Assembly (NCBI GenBank): GCA_021730165.1
Contig: CP072535.1
Coordinates: 761,798-825,797, forward strand
From: Candidatus Vesicomyidisocius sp. Pext_18_S21
GTDB taxonomy: Bacteria; Pseudomonadota; Gammaproteobacteria; PS1; Pseudothioglobaceae
DNA length: 64,000 nucleotides
Direction: 5' to 3'
Part shown: positions 40,234-50,448 of the stretch, one piece after another
Layout of the letters: every line of letters begins with the position of its first letter
How positions within the stretch are numbered: the stretch's first letter is position 1
The notes under the pieces: generated by a model
The model's database searches: none
Told to the model about the DNA's origin: nothing
The model's input: the letters and a program-made list of their open reading frames with translations, nothing else
Program-made: the position numbers and the translations under genes

Positions 40234-41322
40234 ATGAAAGTTGGTATATTAGGCGCAGGTCAGTTAGGTAGAATGTTAGCTATTTCTGGCTATCCACTAA
40301 ATCACCAATTTGGTTTTTCCGGTGAAACTTATGATGAGCCATCCTCTTTATTAGGGCATATGTTTGCACACAAAGATAATACTAACAATATTAACTCTTT
40401 GATAGAATTTTCTGATGTTATTACTTATGAAAGCGAAAATACTAAAGTTGAAATTGTTAAAAAAATTAATAAAAAAGTTCCTGTTCACCCTAATGAAAAA
40501 TCCTTATTTATTACACAACATCGTGGTCGAGAAAAAGCTTTATTCAATCAGTTAAATATTCCTTGTGCACCATATCAAATGGTAAATTCTGAATCAGATT
40601 TAAAAGCAGCAATTAAAACTATTGGTTTGCCAGCAATTTTAAAAACTGTGACCGATGGTTATGATGGTAAAGGTCAATTCCTCCTCCATGAAACTAAACA
40701 AATTACTAAAGCCTGGGAAAGCATGAATAATATAGGATCAATTCTAGAAAGGTTTATCAATTTTAAACGTGAGCTTTCTTTAATTGCTGTACGTGGTATT
40801 GATAATAGCCATAAATACTACCCAATGGTTGAAAATAAACATCATGAAGGTATTTTAAGATTAACCATTGCACCTGCTCAGAATATTAACGAAAAAATTC
40901 AAAAGACAGCGCAGCATTACATGCAAACTTTACTCGACGAAATGGATTACATTGGTGTACTTACTATTGAATTATTTGAAACTGAAAATGGGTTAATAGT
41001 TAATGAAATGGCACCACGAGTACATAATTCTGGACATTGGAGTATTGAAGGCACTAACACTTCACAATTTGAAAATCACATCCGTGCAATTACTGGAATG
41101 CCACTTGGTGACACCACACCAATACATCCATTTTGTGCAATGATTAATATTATTAGTAAACTTGGAGATATTAATACTGTGCTAAAAATGCCAAACACAC
41201 ACTTACATCTATATGATAAATCTGAACGTAAAAATCGAAAACTAGGTCATACCAATATCATCGCTAATTCTCAAGCTAAGCTAAATGAAAGTATTGCAAA
41301 ATTAAAAAACTTTTTACCTTAA
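40234..41322 (+). CDS. purK: N5-carboxyaminoimidazole ribonucleotide synthase
   Basis: 362 aa ATP-grasp enzyme (E. coli 355). GILGAGQLGRMLA at the N-terminus, KTVTDGYDGKGQF lid region, and NEMAPRVHNSGHWSIEG near the active site. Makes N5-CAIR from AIR, ATP and bicarbonate. Starts three bases after the purE stop. Confidence 0.95.
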   Translation: MKVGILGAGQLGRMLAISGYPLNHQFGFSGETYDEPSSLLGHMFAHKDNTNNINSLIEFSDVITYESENTKVEIVKKINKKVPVHPNEKSLFITQHRGREKALFNQLNIPCAPYQMVNSESDLKAAIKTIGLPAILKTVTDGYDGKGQFLLHETKQITKAWESMNNIGSILERFINFKRELSLIAVRGIDNSHKYYPMVENKHHEGILRLTIAPAQNINEKIQKTAQHYMQTLLDEMDYIGVLTIELFETENGLIVNEMAPRVHNSGHWSIEGTNTSQFENHIRAITGMPLGDTTPIHPFCAMINIISKLGDINTVLKMPNTHLHLYDKSERKNRKLGHTNIIANSQAKLNESIAKLKNFLP

Positions 41323-41329
41323 TAAAATA

Positions 41330-41704
41330 TTATCCAAAATGCTTATTTAAATAAGCACTAATCTCATTAGATTCAAACATCCACTGAACTTCATCGCCAT
41401 TAGTAATTTTTAAACAAGGCACTTGAACTTTACCAGTTTCTCGCTGTATTTCATCTCTAAATTTACTACCAATAGTTTGAGCATTACGTGTAATAATATG
41501 TAGGTTTAATCGCTTAATTATTCGGCGAGTTTTGATACAAAACGGACAACCAAAGAACTGATACAACTCAATATTGATAGTTTCTTCATCTACTTTGTGT
41601 TGTTGTTCGCTAGTACGTTTAACCCTATTAACTGGAACCATCCAACTAATAAAGGCGATAATAGCACCTAAACCATTTCTAAATCCTTTTAGTAAAAATC
41701 TCAT
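41330..41704 (-). CDS. Membrane-anchored glutaredoxin-like protein
   Basis: 124 aa. An N-terminal hydrophobic segment (about residues 9-25) precedes a glutaredoxin-fold domain with the redox motif CPFC (Cys 53 and 56) and a cis-Pro in VQVPCLKI. The fold resembles the N-terminal thioredoxin domain of GrxB/GST-like proteins. It probably reduces disulfides or binds glutathione at the membrane face; substrate unknown. Its start overlaps the folD stop by ATGA, and it ends 7 bp from the convergent purK. Confidence 0.78.
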   Translation of the reverse strand: MRFLLKGFRNGLGAIIAFISWMVPVNRVKRTSEQQHKVDEETINIELYQFFGCPFCIKTRRIIKRLNLHIITRNAQTIGSKFRDEIQRETGKVQVPCLKITNGDEVQWMFESNEISAYLNKHFG

Positions 41705-42534
41705 ATTCTTGCCTCATATGCCGTTAATGTATTTTTTAATAATGTAGCAATAGTCATTGGTCCAACACCACCTGGCACTGGAGCAATCCAACCGGCAACG
41801 TTTCTAACAGATTCAAAATCAACATCTCCAACTAGGCAACCATTATCCAATCGATTAATACCTACATCAATCACAATAGCACCAGGTTTAATCCAATCGC
41901 TCTGAATCATCTTAGGAATGCCAACTGCAACAACAACAATATCTGCTTGAATTAATTTACAAGAGAGATTTTTAGTTTTACTATTGCAAATAGTAACCGT
42001 TGCTTTAGCATTTAACAACTCACACGCCATCGGACGACCAACAATATTAGATGCGCCCACTACTACACAATTTTTACCTACCAAATCTACTCCAATAGAT
42101 TCAAGCATCAACATCACTCCTTTTGGCGTACACGGGTGTAAAAAAGGCTTATTCTGCATCAATTTACCAATATTTTCACTATGAAAACCATCTACATCCT
42201 TTTTAGGAGAGATAGTTTCATTTACTAAATTAACATCTAAATGCTTTGGTAGTGGTAATTGCACTAAAATACCATCAATTTTATCATCATCATTTAAACG
42301 CTCAATTTCAAATAATAACTCTTCCTGGGAAATATTATCAAATCTATTAATTATTTCTAAATAAAAACCAACTTCTTTACAAGCATTTTCTTTATTACGA
42401 ATATAAACTTCTGAAGCATCATCATCACCAACTAAAATAACTGCCAGACCTGGCTTTCTATCAAGCGTATCAACCTTTAATTTAATACTTGCTTGTAAAT
42501 TTTGTGCAATTTTTTTACCATTAATAACATTCAT
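41701..42534 (-). CDS. folD: Methylenetetrahydrofolate dehydrogenase/cyclohydrolase
   Basis: 277 aa. Catalytic YIRNKENACKEVGF (Tyr and Lys), QLPLPKHLD, KDVDGFH, VVGASNIVGRP (dinucleotide binding) and PVPGGVGPMTIATLLKNT are typical. It interconverts methylene-, methenyl- and formyl-tetrahydrofolate. Between kdsB and the glutaredoxin, ATGA overlap with the latter. Confidence 0.96.
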   Translation of the reverse strand: MNVINGKKIAQNLQASIKLKVDTLDRKPGLAVILVGDDDASEVYIRNKENACKEVGFYLEIINRFDNISQEELLFEIERLNDDDKIDGILVQLPLPKHLDVNLVNETISPKKDVDGFHSENIGKLMQNKPFLHPCTPKGVMLMLESIGVDLVGKNCVVVGASNIVGRPMACELLNAKATVTICNSKTKNLSCKLIQADIVVVAVGIPKMIQSDWIKPGAIVIDVGINRLDNGCLVGDVDFESVRNVAGWIAPVPGGVGPMTIATLLKNTLTAYEARI

Positions 42535-42537
42535 AAT

Positions 42538-43272
42538 TCAACCTAACTCTTTTCTTACTTTATCCAAATCACGCTGTATATCAACACCATATCCAACACT
42601 AGCACAAGCTGGTGCTACATGAATATCGAAACCTTCGTTAAGCGCTGTTAACTGTTCTAATTTTTCAACTTTTTCATATGAAGAACTATTCATGGTTAGA
42701 TATTGTTTAATAACCACTGCTCTATAAGCATATACACCAATATGCTTATAGCACAACTTTAAATCAAAATCCTTTTCCTCTCTAAAAAAAGGAATAGTAG
42801 CACGTGAAAAATATAAAGCCTTTCCAATTTTATTAAAAACTACTTTAACACAATTAGGATCAAAATATTGCACCTTATCCGTAATTTGTTCACACAAAGT
42901 TGCTATTTGCATAGGGTTGCTTGCTAAGTTATTAACTACTTGATCAATCACACTTGGGTCTAGCATTGGTTCATCACCCTGCACATTAACAATAATTTCA
43001 TCATCATTAATATCTAATTTTTCCAACACTTGTGCAATTCTTAATGTACCAGAAGTAAAATGTCCGTCAGTCATACAAGTTATTGCACCAAAATCATTAG
43101 CAACTACCTCAATACGTTTATCATCGGTTGCAATAATGACACGATTTGCGCTACTATTAACTGCATTTTCATAAGTTAATTGAATCAAAGGCTTTCCATG
43201 AACATCTCTAAGTAGTTTAGCTGGTAATCTACTTGATGCATACCTAGCAGGGATGATAATGGAAAAATTCAT
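42538..43272 (-). CDS. kdsB: CMP-KDO synthetase
   Basis: 244 aa. IIPARYASSRLPAKLL nucleotide-binding start, NVQGDEPML and a YKHIGVYAYR segment mark 3-deoxy-manno-octulosonate cytidylyltransferase. Activates KDO for lipid A/LPS core. Its ATG overlaps the Trm112-like stop (TAATG). Confidence 0.95.
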   Translation of the reverse strand: MNFSIIIPARYASSRLPAKLLRDVHGKPLIQLTYENAVNSSANRVIIATDDKRIEVVANDFGAITCMTDGHFTSGTLRIAQVLEKLDINDDEIIVNVQGDEPMLDPSVIDQVVNNLASNPMQIATLCEQITDKVQYFDPNCVKVVFNKIGKALYFSRATIPFFREEKDFDLKLCYKHIGVYAYRAVVIKQYLTMNSSSYEKVEKLEQLTALNEGFDIHVAPACASVGYGVDIQRDLDKVRKELG

Positions 43273-43451
43273 TACTTTTTATCACTGCCTTTATCTAATT
43301 CACGTGCTTCTTCAGCCAGTAAGATTGGAATACCGTCTTCAATTGGATAAGCCAAGCCACTCACCTCACAAATAAGCTCATTTCCCACTTGCTTCAGTGG
43401 AGCTTTACTTTTAGGACATACTAATAATTTTAACAAGGCTTCATCAATCAT
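43272..43451 (-). CDS. Trm112-family small protein, YcaR-like
   Basis: 59 aa. Reads [19 protein letters not shown], then a second half with [20 protein letters not shown], the conserved pattern of UPF0434/YcaR. The zinc-type Cys set is incomplete (VCP and ICE only). It sits between lpxK and kdsB, as in E. coli (lpxK-ycaR-kdsB), overlapping lpxK by ATGA and kdsB by TAATG. Function in this context unknown. Confidence 0.9.
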   Translation of the reverse strand: MIDEALLKLLVCPKSKAPLKQVGNELICEVSGLAYPIEDGIPILLAEEARELDKGSDKK

Positions 43452-44395
43452 AATTTAGCTTCTAACTCTTTAAAAAAATTATCGCTCAAATTAGCTTCAA
43501 CTTGAAGATACCACATTTGATTATTTGCGAATTGAATACATTTTACACAATCTTTAGCAGTCATAAGAATTGGATAATTATCTTCAAATACTAAATCACT
43601 TTGTTGATACATATAATGGTCAGCAAATATGTGTGGTTTTAAATTAATACCCAATCTAATTAATGTATCAAAAAAACGTTGGGGATAACCAATACCAGCA
43701 ACACCATGACAATATTCACCATTAAAATAATCCAATGGTTTTTCCTCACCTGTTTTAACATTAACAAATATTTTTAATATTAGTTTAATGTTAAATTCAC
43801 CTGCACGAAAACCATTATTATTTATCACAAAATCAACACTTTTAAGTCTATCAATTGACTCCCTTAAAGGCCCTGATGGCAAAAAAAATTCATTACCAAA
43901 ACGTCGAGTACCGTCAATAACAACGATTTCTATATCTCTATCCATTTTATAATGTTGTAATCCATCATCACTAATGATTAAATTAACTTGACATTGATTA
44001 ATTAAATCCTCAACCGCCTGTGCCCTGTTCCTATTAACCATCACCGGTAAATCTGCTTGCAAAGCGATAAGCAACGGTTCATCACCTGATAAATAAACAT
44101 TAGTATTTTTACTCACTAACAAACTACCTTTATGGTGCATACCACCGTATCCACGTAATACCACGCCAACTTGCTTGCCTTGTTGCTTAAAATACTGTGC
44201 CAATAAAATCACAATTGGTGTTTTACCAGTACCACCAACTGTAATATTTCCTACCACAATTACAGGACATTTAAATTTTTTAACCTTAAAAAAATTAACT
44301 CGATAAAGCCATTTTCTAACTACTGATACTAAATAAAACATGCCTGATATTGGCAGTAATAAATAATTAATAATACCTCGAGTATTTAAATCCAT
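43448..44395 (-). CDS. lpxK: Tetraacyldisaccharide 4'-kinase
   Basis: 315 aa (E. coli 328). A hydrophobic N-terminal membrane-association segment is followed by [14 protein letters not shown] (P-loop) and the LRGYGG and SDDGLQHY blocks. Phosphorylates the lipid A disaccharide at the inner membrane. Upstream of the Trm112-like gene and kdsB, so the unit serves LPS synthesis. Confidence 0.93.
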   Translation of the reverse strand: MDLNTRGIINYLLLPISGMFYLVSVVRKWLYRVNFFKVKKFKCPVIVVGNITVGGTGKTPIVILLAQYFKQQGKQVGVVLRGYGGMHHKGSLLVSKNTNVYLSGDEPLLIALQADLPVMVNRNRAQAVEDLINQCQVNLIISDDGLQHYKMDRDIEIVVIDGTRRFGNEFFLPSGPLRESIDRLKSVDFVINNNGFRAGEFNIKLILKIFVNVKTGEEKPLDYFNGEYCHGVAGIGYPQRFFDTLIRLGINLKPHIFADHYMYQQSDLVFEDNYPILMTAKDCVKCIQFANNQMWYLQVEANLSDNFFKELEAKL

Positions 44396-44401
44396 TATTA
44401 T

Positions 44402-44608
44402 CTAGTACTTATTTTCAATTTGATATTTTTTCTCATCAAATTTCAATATCACCACTATAACTAATAATATTAAAATCAAGGTAACCATAATAAGTAAATT
44501 AAACTTATTATTTACCATTAAATATTTCATATCAATCACTAAGAAACAAGTAGTAACTATAATGGTAACAACTATCATTATATAAGCTTTAGAATAAATT
44601 TCTATCAT
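44402..44608 (-). CDS. Small predicted membrane protein, uncertain
   Basis: 68 aa with two hydrophobic segments (about residues 9-25 and 37-55) and a charged tail. Ends 6 bp before lpxK on the same strand. No ribosome-binding site. msbA or exbBD often occupy this position in other gammaproteobacteria, but it matches neither. It could be a real small protein, a gene remnant or chance in AT-rich DNA. Confidence 0.35.
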   Translation of the reverse strand: MIEIYSKAYIMIVVTIIVTTCFLVIDMKYLMVNNKFNLLIMVTLILILLVIVVILKFDEKKYQIENKY

Positions 44609-44820
44609 TACACCTAGTTCTAAATAAATAAAAGAAAAATATTTTTAAGTAGTACAAATACTCATATGTAACAGAATAGACAATTATTACCCAACCACAA
44701 ATAATCCTACAATATATATCTACCTGGTGGTTAGTTTGATATTTTATTGTTAGATTAACCATATATACATTTTTATTTAACTATTTATAATAGTACTAAT
44801 TATGACAAAATATTACCCTA

Positions 44821-46059
44821 ATGAGTATCGAATTTATAATTTCTAATCAATACTTACGCTCCAATCAAAAAAAGGGTTTTATTTCCTTTATTCCTGGAAT
44901 TTCTATTGTAGGTTTAATTCTATCTGTCGTCACCTTGATTACAGTGTTATCTGTCATGAATGGATTTCACAAAGAACTTAGAGACAGAGTACTAAATACC
45001 ATTTCTCATTCATATATTACTCAACACGACAACTTAGTTGATAACTGGCAAAATTTACAAAAAAAAATTAACAAACATCCTAATGTTATTAGTACCTCAC
45101 CTTATATTGAAAAATATGCTCTGCTAATAAGTACACACAATGCTACTCAAGGAATTAATGTACGAGGTATTAGACCTAACTTGGAAACAAAAACTTCTAT
45201 TCTGTTAGATAAAATTAAGTTTGGTAATACCAACTTGCTTAAATCAGATATTTTAATTGGCATAGGGTTGGCAACACAACTAAGTTTAACTATTGGGGAT
45301 AAAATTATACTACTTACACCTAAATTATCTTCTAATATTATAGGCATTCAGCCAAGGTTTAAACGCTTTACTATTAGTGGGATCTTTGATGCTGGTATTA
45401 GCGAATATGACAATAACTTAGCATTTATTAGCCTAGAACAAGCACAAAAATTGTATATTATGAAGGATAAAGTCTCTGGTATTCGGCTTAAGGTTGATGA
45501 TTTATTTAATGCTAAGAAAATCACTAATGAAATTATTACTAACTTGCTAGACAATCGATATTATGGTATCGACTGGACTGAACAAAAAGCCAACTTTATT
45601 AAAGCGCTAAATCTTGAAAAACAGATGATTAGTATTATAATGTCGCTCATTATTGCAGTTGCTACTTTTAATATTGTTTCTATGATAGTAATGGTGGTAA
45701 CTGATAGAAAAGCCGATATTGCCATTTTAAGAACGCTTGGTATGACACCTAATCGTATTGTAAAAATATTCCTTTATCAAGGATTAACAATTGGTCTAAT
45801 TGGTATTACTATTGGTAGTATCTTAGGCGTATTATTATCTCTTAATATTGAAATGATTGTTAGTGGTATTGAGTCTATTTTAGGCTTTCAGTTCTTTCCA
45901 AAAGATGTATTCTATATCAGTAGATTTCCTTCTGAAATACATATAATGGATATCGTTAAAGTTATCTTGGGTGGTTTTATTTTAATAACAATTGCTTCTA
46001 TTTATCCAGCCAAACTAGCAGGAAAAATAGATATTGCCGAGGTGTTAAATCATGAATAA
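44821..46059 (+). CDS. lolC: Lipoprotein-releasing ABC transporter permease LolC/LolE
   Basis: 412 aa. One N-terminal TM (about 20-45), a large periplasmic domain, and three C-terminal TMs, the MacB/LolCDE-type layout. YLRSNQKKGFISFI opening and the DRKADIAILRTLGMTPNRI coupling segment are typical of LolC. It extracts outer-membrane lipoproteins for LolA. Only one permease gene is present, so it may work as a homodimer (LolF-like) or with a distant LolE. Overlaps lolD by 8 bp. Confidence 0.9.
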   Translation: MSIEFIISNQYLRSNQKKGFISFIPGISIVGLILSVVTLITVLSVMNGFHKELRDRVLNTISHSYITQHDNLVDNWQNLQKKINKHPNVISTSPYIEKYALLISTHNATQGINVRGIRPNLETKTSILLDKIKFGNTNLLKSDILIGIGLATQLSLTIGDKIILLTPKLSSNIIGIQPRFKRFTISGIFDAGISEYDNNLAFISLEQAQKLYIMKDKVSGIRLKVDDLFNAKKITNEIITNLLDNRYYGIDWTEQKANFIKALNLEKQMISIIMSLIIAVATFNIVSMIVMVVTDRKADIAILRTLGMTPNRIVKIFLYQGLTIGLIGITIGSILGVLLSLNIEMIVSGIESILGFQFFPKDVFYISRFPSEIHIMDIVKVILGGFILITIASIYPAKLAGKIDIAEVLNHE

Positions 46060-46735
46060 AATTATTGAATGCACCAATATTAGCTATACTTACCTTAATG
46101 GCAAACAAAAAATACCAATACTTAATAACCTCAACTTAAACGTTGAACAAGGTGAATCAATTGCAATTTTAGGACAATCAGGTTGTGGTAAATCTACTTT
46201 ACTTAATCTATTAGGTGGTATTGATAAACCCACTCAAGGAAAAATACTTATCAATGGAATTAATCTAAATACATTAAACGAAAACGATACCACATTATTA
46301 CGCGGCAAATATTTAGGGTTTGTATACCAATTTCATCATCTGCTAAATGATTTTAGTATGCTTGATAATGTTGCCATGCCTGAGCGAATACAAGGAGTGA
46401 ATCAGAAATCTGCTCAAGCCCATGCTAAAAAATTACTATTAAAAATAGGGCTTGAACACCGCCTTAATCACTTACCAAGTGAACTCTCTGGTGGTGAACG
46501 CCAACGAGTTGCTATTGCAAGAGCTTTAATTACAAATCCCAGTTGTATTTTAGCAGATGAGCCTACTGGAAATTTAGATACTAAAAATACTAACGAAGTA
46601 CTCAACCTAATGTTGGAACTCAATCATGACCAGAACTGTGCACTCATTATTGTAACTCACGATGAAAAAATCGCTATAAAAATGGATAAATCTCTCATTT
46701 TAAACCATGGAGTATTAACAACTAAACTAACCTAA
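46052..46735 (+). CDS. lolD: Lipoprotein-releasing ABC transporter ATPase
   Basis: 227 aa. Walker [10 protein letters not shown], signature LSGGERQR, Walker [13 protein letters not shown], and the H-loop VTHDE. The [21 protein letters not shown] segment matches LolD. Partner of the upstream permease. Its 3' end overlaps the convergent oadB by 9 bp. Confidence 0.95.
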   Translation: MNKIIECTNISYTYLNGKQKIPILNNLNLNVEQGESIAILGQSGCGKSTLLNLLGGIDKPTQGKILINGINLNTLNENDTTLLRGKYLGFVYQFHHLLNDFSMLDNVAMPERIQGVNQKSAQAHAKKLLLKIGLEHRLNHLPSELSGGERQRVAIARALITNPSCILADEPTGNLDTKNTNEVLNLMLELNHDQNCALIIVTHDEKIAIKMDKSLILNHGVLTTKLT

Positions 46736-47857
46736 AAACTGAATCATAATACCTGCTGCAATTGCTGAACCAATCACACCAGCAACATTAGGACCCATTG
46801 CATGCATTAATAAAAAATTATGTGGATTAGCTTCTAAACCTACTTTATTAGAAACACGAGCTGCCATAGGTACTGCAGAAACACCAGCAGAACCAATTAA
46901 AGGGTTAATTTTATTTTTACTAAATACATTCATACATTTTGCCATTAACACCCCACAAGCTGTACCAATGGCAAAGGCTACCATACCTAAAAGCAAAATA
47001 CCTAAAGTATCTAATTGTAAAAACTTTTCTGCCATTAATTTTGAACCTACCGCCAAACCTAAAAAAATAGTCACAATATTAATTAAAGCATTTTGCATTG
47101 TATCACTCAAACGATTAACTACGCCAGATTCTTTCATTAAATTGCCAAAGGCAAACATACCCAGTAGTGGCGCTGCATCAGGCAACAATAAAGCTACTAA
47201 CATTAACAACATAATAGGAAAAATAATCTTTTCAGATTTTGATACTTTACGTAATTGAACCATTTCAATTTGGCGTTCCTTCTTAGTTGTTAAAGCACGC
47301 ATAATCGGTGGTTGGATAAGTGGCACTAAAGCCATATAAGAATAAGAAGCAACTGCAATTGCACCTAATAAATCAGGTGCAAGTTTTGACGCAACGTAAA
47401 TACTAGTTGGCCCATCAGCACCACCAATAATACCAATAGCAGCAGCATCAGTCAAGCTAAAGTCAAAAATTCCTACTACTGTTAAACCAATAGCGCCTAA
47501 CAAGGTAACAAAAATACCAAATTGTGCTGCTGCGCCAAGTAATAATGTTTTAGGGTTAGCCAATAGCGGAGCAAAGTCAGTCAATGCACCTACGCCCATA
47601 AAAATAATCAGTGGAAATACACCAGACTCAATACCAACCACATAAAATATATGCAAAATACCATTACCCTCAGCAATACCTGCACCTGGAATATTAGCTA
47701 AAATTGCACCAAAACCAATAGGTAATAACAGCAATGGTTCAAAATTTTTAATAATTGCTAAATATAAAAGCAAAATACCAACCAATAGCATTAAACCTTG
47801 CCCCCAAGACATTTGATGAAGACCTGTGTTAATCCAAAATGTATTTAATTGTTCCAT
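46727..47857 (-). CDS. oadB: Oxaloacetate decarboxylase beta subunit (sodium pump)
   Basis: 376 aa integral membrane protein with about nine hydrophobic segments. [34 protein letters not shown] contains the conserved Asp in the sodium channel region. [19 protein letters not shown] and a terminal [13 protein letters not shown] are also family blocks. It couples decarboxylation of carboxybiotin on OadA to sodium export. Third gene of oadGAB. Confidence 0.95.
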   Translation of the reverse strand: MEQLNTFWINTGLHQMSWGQGLMLLVGILLLYLAIIKNFEPLLLLPIGFGAILANIPGAGIAEGNGILHIFYVVGIESGVFPLIIFMGVGALTDFAPLLANPKTLLLGAAAQFGIFVTLLGAIGLTVVGIFDFSLTDAAAIGIIGGADGPTSIYVASKLAPDLLGAIAVASYSYMALVPLIQPPIMRALTTKKERQIEMVQLRKVSKSEKIIFPIMLLMLVALLLPDAAPLLGMFAFGNLMKESGVVNRLSDTMQNALINIVTIFLGLAVGSKLMAEKFLQLDTLGILLLGMVAFAIGTACGVLMAKCMNVFSKNKINPLIGSAGVSAVPMAARVSNKVGLEANPHNFLLMHAMGPNVAGVIGSAIAAGIMIQFLG

Positions 47858-47871
47858 TTTAAAATCTAAAA

Positions 47872-49701
47872 TTATGCGAGTATTAATAAAGTTTGACCTA
47901 CGTCAACTGTATCACCTTCCTTAATCTCAATATCAGTCACAACACCACTTCTAGCAGCTTTAATTTCAGTTTCCATTTTCATTGCTTCAAGAATAACCAA
48001 AACATCTCCTTGTTCAATTTTTTGATTCACTTCAACTATTATTTTCCAAATAGTCCCTGATAATGGCGCACCAATAACCTCCCCTTTTGTTGTTGGTGCT
48101 ATACTAAGTATTTCTTTTTCTACTAGGGTTGATACTTTTGTTTGATCATAAGAGGCTTTCATTGATGTAATATCACCACCTGCTGAAACAGCAACAGTAT
48201 AAGAATTGCCTTTAAACGAAATAGTGTAAGTTTCTTCCTTTTTGTTAGATTTTTTACAACTCTCAACTACCTGTGACACTGGCTCAAAGAAATCAGGATT
48301 ATTTCGATTTTGTAAGAATAAAATACCTACTTGTGGGAATAATGCATAAGTCAATAAATCATCAATCTTTTCTTTAGCTAAAACAATTCCTTTCTTAGCA
48401 ACAATTCTATCAAATTCTTTTTCAAGAATCTTCATCTCTGGCGCAATATTATCAGCAGGTCTACAAGTAATTGGCTGACCGCCATCTAAAACCTTAATTT
48501 GTAAAGCTTGGTCAACAGGTGAAGGTGTTGCACCATATTCACCTTTAAGCACACCAGCAGATTCTTTAGTAATTGTTTTATAGCGTTCGCCAGTAAGTAC
48601 ATTAAGAACAGATTGTGTTCCTACAATTTGTGAAGTTGGTGTTACTAATGGTATATATCCTAGATCCTTACGTACACATGCAATTTCAAGTAATACTTCA
48701 TCCATCCTATTGAGTGCACCTTGCTCACGTAATTGACTTTCCATATTGGTTAACATGCCACCTGGCACTTGAGATAATAAAATTCTTGAATCCACCCCTT
48801 TAAGCGAGCCTTCAAACTCTGTATATTTACAACGCACTGATCTAAAATAAGCATCAATTTCTTCTAGTTTTTTCAAATCTAACCCTGTCTTTCTTGGACT
48901 ATTTTCTAAAATAGAAACCACAGAGTTAGTCGCACTATGACCATAAGTCATACTCATAGAGCCAATAGCCGTATCAACACGATCAATACCAGCTTCAACA
49001 GCTTTAACAATAGTGGCAGTAGATAATCCAGTTGTTGCATGAGCATGTAATTGAATAGGAATATCAACAACCATCTTTAATGCTTTAATCAAGTCATAAG
49101 CCACATATGGTTGTAATAACCCTGCCATATCTTTAATACAAAGAGAATGTGCTCCCATATCTTCAATCTCTCTAGCCATGTCTAGCCATGTTTGAATGTT
49201 ATGTACAGGACTAATTGTATAGGATAACGTACCTTGCGCATGTTGACCAATCTTAATCACTTGGTTAGTTGCTGTTTTAAGGTTACGAATATCATTCATT
49301 GCATCAAAAATACGGAAAACACTCACGCCATTTTTTGCGCTTTGATCTACAAATTTACGTACCACATCGTCACTATAATGACGATAACCTAATAAATTTT
49401 GACCTCTAAGCAACATCTGTTGAGGCGTGTTAGGCATTACTTTTTTAATCTCACGAATCCTATCCCAGGGATCTTCTCCTAAATAACGAATACACGAATC
49501 AAAAGTTGCCCCGCCCCAAGATTCTATTGACCAATAGCCAATTTTATCTAATTTATCTGCAATTGGCAACATATCATCAATACGCATACGTGTTGCAAAT
49601 AAAGACTGATGTGCATCTCTAAAGACAAGCTCTGTAATTTCCACTACTTTACCTTGTAAACTGTCAGACCTTTTAGTTAATTTTTTAAAAAAATCTAGCA
49701 T
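47872..49701 (-). CDS. oadA: Oxaloacetate decarboxylase alpha subunit
   Basis: 609 aa. N-terminal carboxyltransferase barrel with [12 protein letters not shown] and the [21 protein letters not shown] metal-site segment, a conserved middle domain, a linker, and a C-terminal biotinyl domain with EAMKMET (biotin Lys about 575). It transfers the carboxyl of oxaloacetate to biotin. AAGGAT precedes ATG 49701, five bases after oadG. Requires biotin, consistent with bioF/bioH nearby. Confidence 0.96.
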   Translation of the reverse strand: MLDFFKKLTKRSDSLQGKVVEITELVFRDAHQSLFATRMRIDDMLPIADKLDKIGYWSIESWGGATFDSCIRYLGEDPWDRIREIKKVMPNTPQQMLLRGQNLLGYRHYSDDVVRKFVDQSAKNGVSVFRIFDAMNDIRNLKTATNQVIKIGQHAQGTLSYTISPVHNIQTWLDMAREIEDMGAHSLCIKDMAGLLQPYVAYDLIKALKMVVDIPIQLHAHATTGLSTATIVKAVEAGIDRVDTAIGSMSMTYGHSATNSVVSILENSPRKTGLDLKKLEEIDAYFRSVRCKYTEFEGSLKGVDSRILLSQVPGGMLTNMESQLREQGALNRMDEVLLEIACVRKDLGYIPLVTPTSQIVGTQSVLNVLTGERYKTITKESAGVLKGEYGATPSPVDQALQIKVLDGGQPITCRPADNIAPEMKILEKEFDRIVAKKGIVLAKEKIDDLLTYALFPQVGILFLQNRNNPDFFEPVSQVVESCKKSNKKEETYTISFKGNSYTVAVSAGGDITSMKASYDQTKVSTLVEKEILSIAPTTKGEVIGAPLSGTIWKIIVEVNQKIEQGDVLVILEAMKMETEIKAARSGVVTDIEIKEGDTVDVGQTLLILA

Positions 49702-49706
49702 GATCC

Positions 49707-49946
49707 TTATGCTCCCTTATGCATTTTTATTGCTTGTTCGATGATAAATTTAGTCTCTTCATCCATTTCATCCTTAAACTCAGAGTTACAATAATCTTGC
49801 TTATCATGAATTTTACTTTGCAATTTTTGGATAATAATAGACATTAGCTTAGTAATAATAACCAACAAAGTTAAAAATAAAAATACAAACCCCATACCAA
49901 ACAAAGTTAAATTAAGCGCTTGAGTTATAAAATCTATTTGTTTCAT
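49707..49946 (-). CDS. oadG: Oxaloacetate decarboxylase gamma subunit
   Basis: 79 aa. One TM (about residues 10-35) with GMGFVFLFLTLLVIITKLMS, then a charged cytosolic tail. Size, pattern and position before oadA identify the small gamma subunit that tethers alpha to beta. The C-terminal zinc-binding His residues of some members are reduced. Follows tRNA-Leu by 21 bp. Confidence 0.88.
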   Translation of the reverse strand: MKQIDFITQALNLTLFGMGFVFLFLTLLVIITKLMSIIIQKLQSKIHDKQDYCNSEFKDEMDEETKFIIEQAIKMHKGA

Positions 49947-49967
49947 ATTATGATTTTTTTATTAATC

Positions 49968-50052
49968 TGGTACCGATGGACGGAATCGAACCGTCACCCC
50001 CTAAAGGGCTGGATTTTGAATCCAGTGCGTCTACCAATTCCACCACATCGGC
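49968..50052 (-). tRNA. tRNA-Leu (anticodon CAA)
   Basis: 85 nt with a long variable arm, anticodon loop TTCAAAA, T-stem GACGG/CCGTC, and encoded CCA. The acceptor GCCGATG pairs with CATCGGT, leaving a G1-U72 wobble where G-C is usual. Between infA and oadG on the same strand. Confidence 0.95.
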
Positions 50053-50062
50053 AATATTTTTT

Positions 50063-50281
50063 TTATTTATGTCTAAAAGTAATCCTTCCTTTAGTTAAGT
50101 CATAAGGCGTCATCTCAACGGTTACTTTATCACCTGGAAGAATTCGAATATAATGCTTACGAATTTTGCCAGAAATATGTGCCAGAATACAATGACCATT
50201 TTCTAACTCAACAATAAAAGTTGTATTAGGTAACTTTTCTTTAACAAAACCTTCTAATTCGATGTAATCACTTTTTGACAT
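50063..50281 (-). CDS. infA: Translation initiation factor IF-1
   Basis: 72 aa from ATG 50281, exactly the family length; an upstream ATG at 50302 would add seven residues. S1/OB fold with [29 protein letters not shown] and a terminal [10 protein letters not shown]. Binds the 30S A site. Upstream of tRNA-Leu. Confidence 0.96.
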   Translation of the reverse strand: MSKSDYIELEGFVKEKLPNTTFIVELENGHCILAHISGKIRKHYIRILPGDKVTVEMTPYDLTKGRITFRHK

Positions 50282-50448
50282 AAAATCGCTATAAATTTCC
50301 AACTAAAACCAAGTTATTTTACCCGATTGTGAGAGGATAGTTAAAAAATCATAAGCTAGATTTCTAGCTTTTATTAGAATTAAAAACGCTTCAATCTTAA
50401 CTAAATCAGTTATAATAATATAATTTTAATTATAGACGTATTGTATTA

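Noticed and set aside
46727..46735. 9-bp overlap between lolD and oadB 3' ends as a sign of a wrong stop
   Set aside because: Both proteins end at family-typical lengths; short convergent overlaps are normal.
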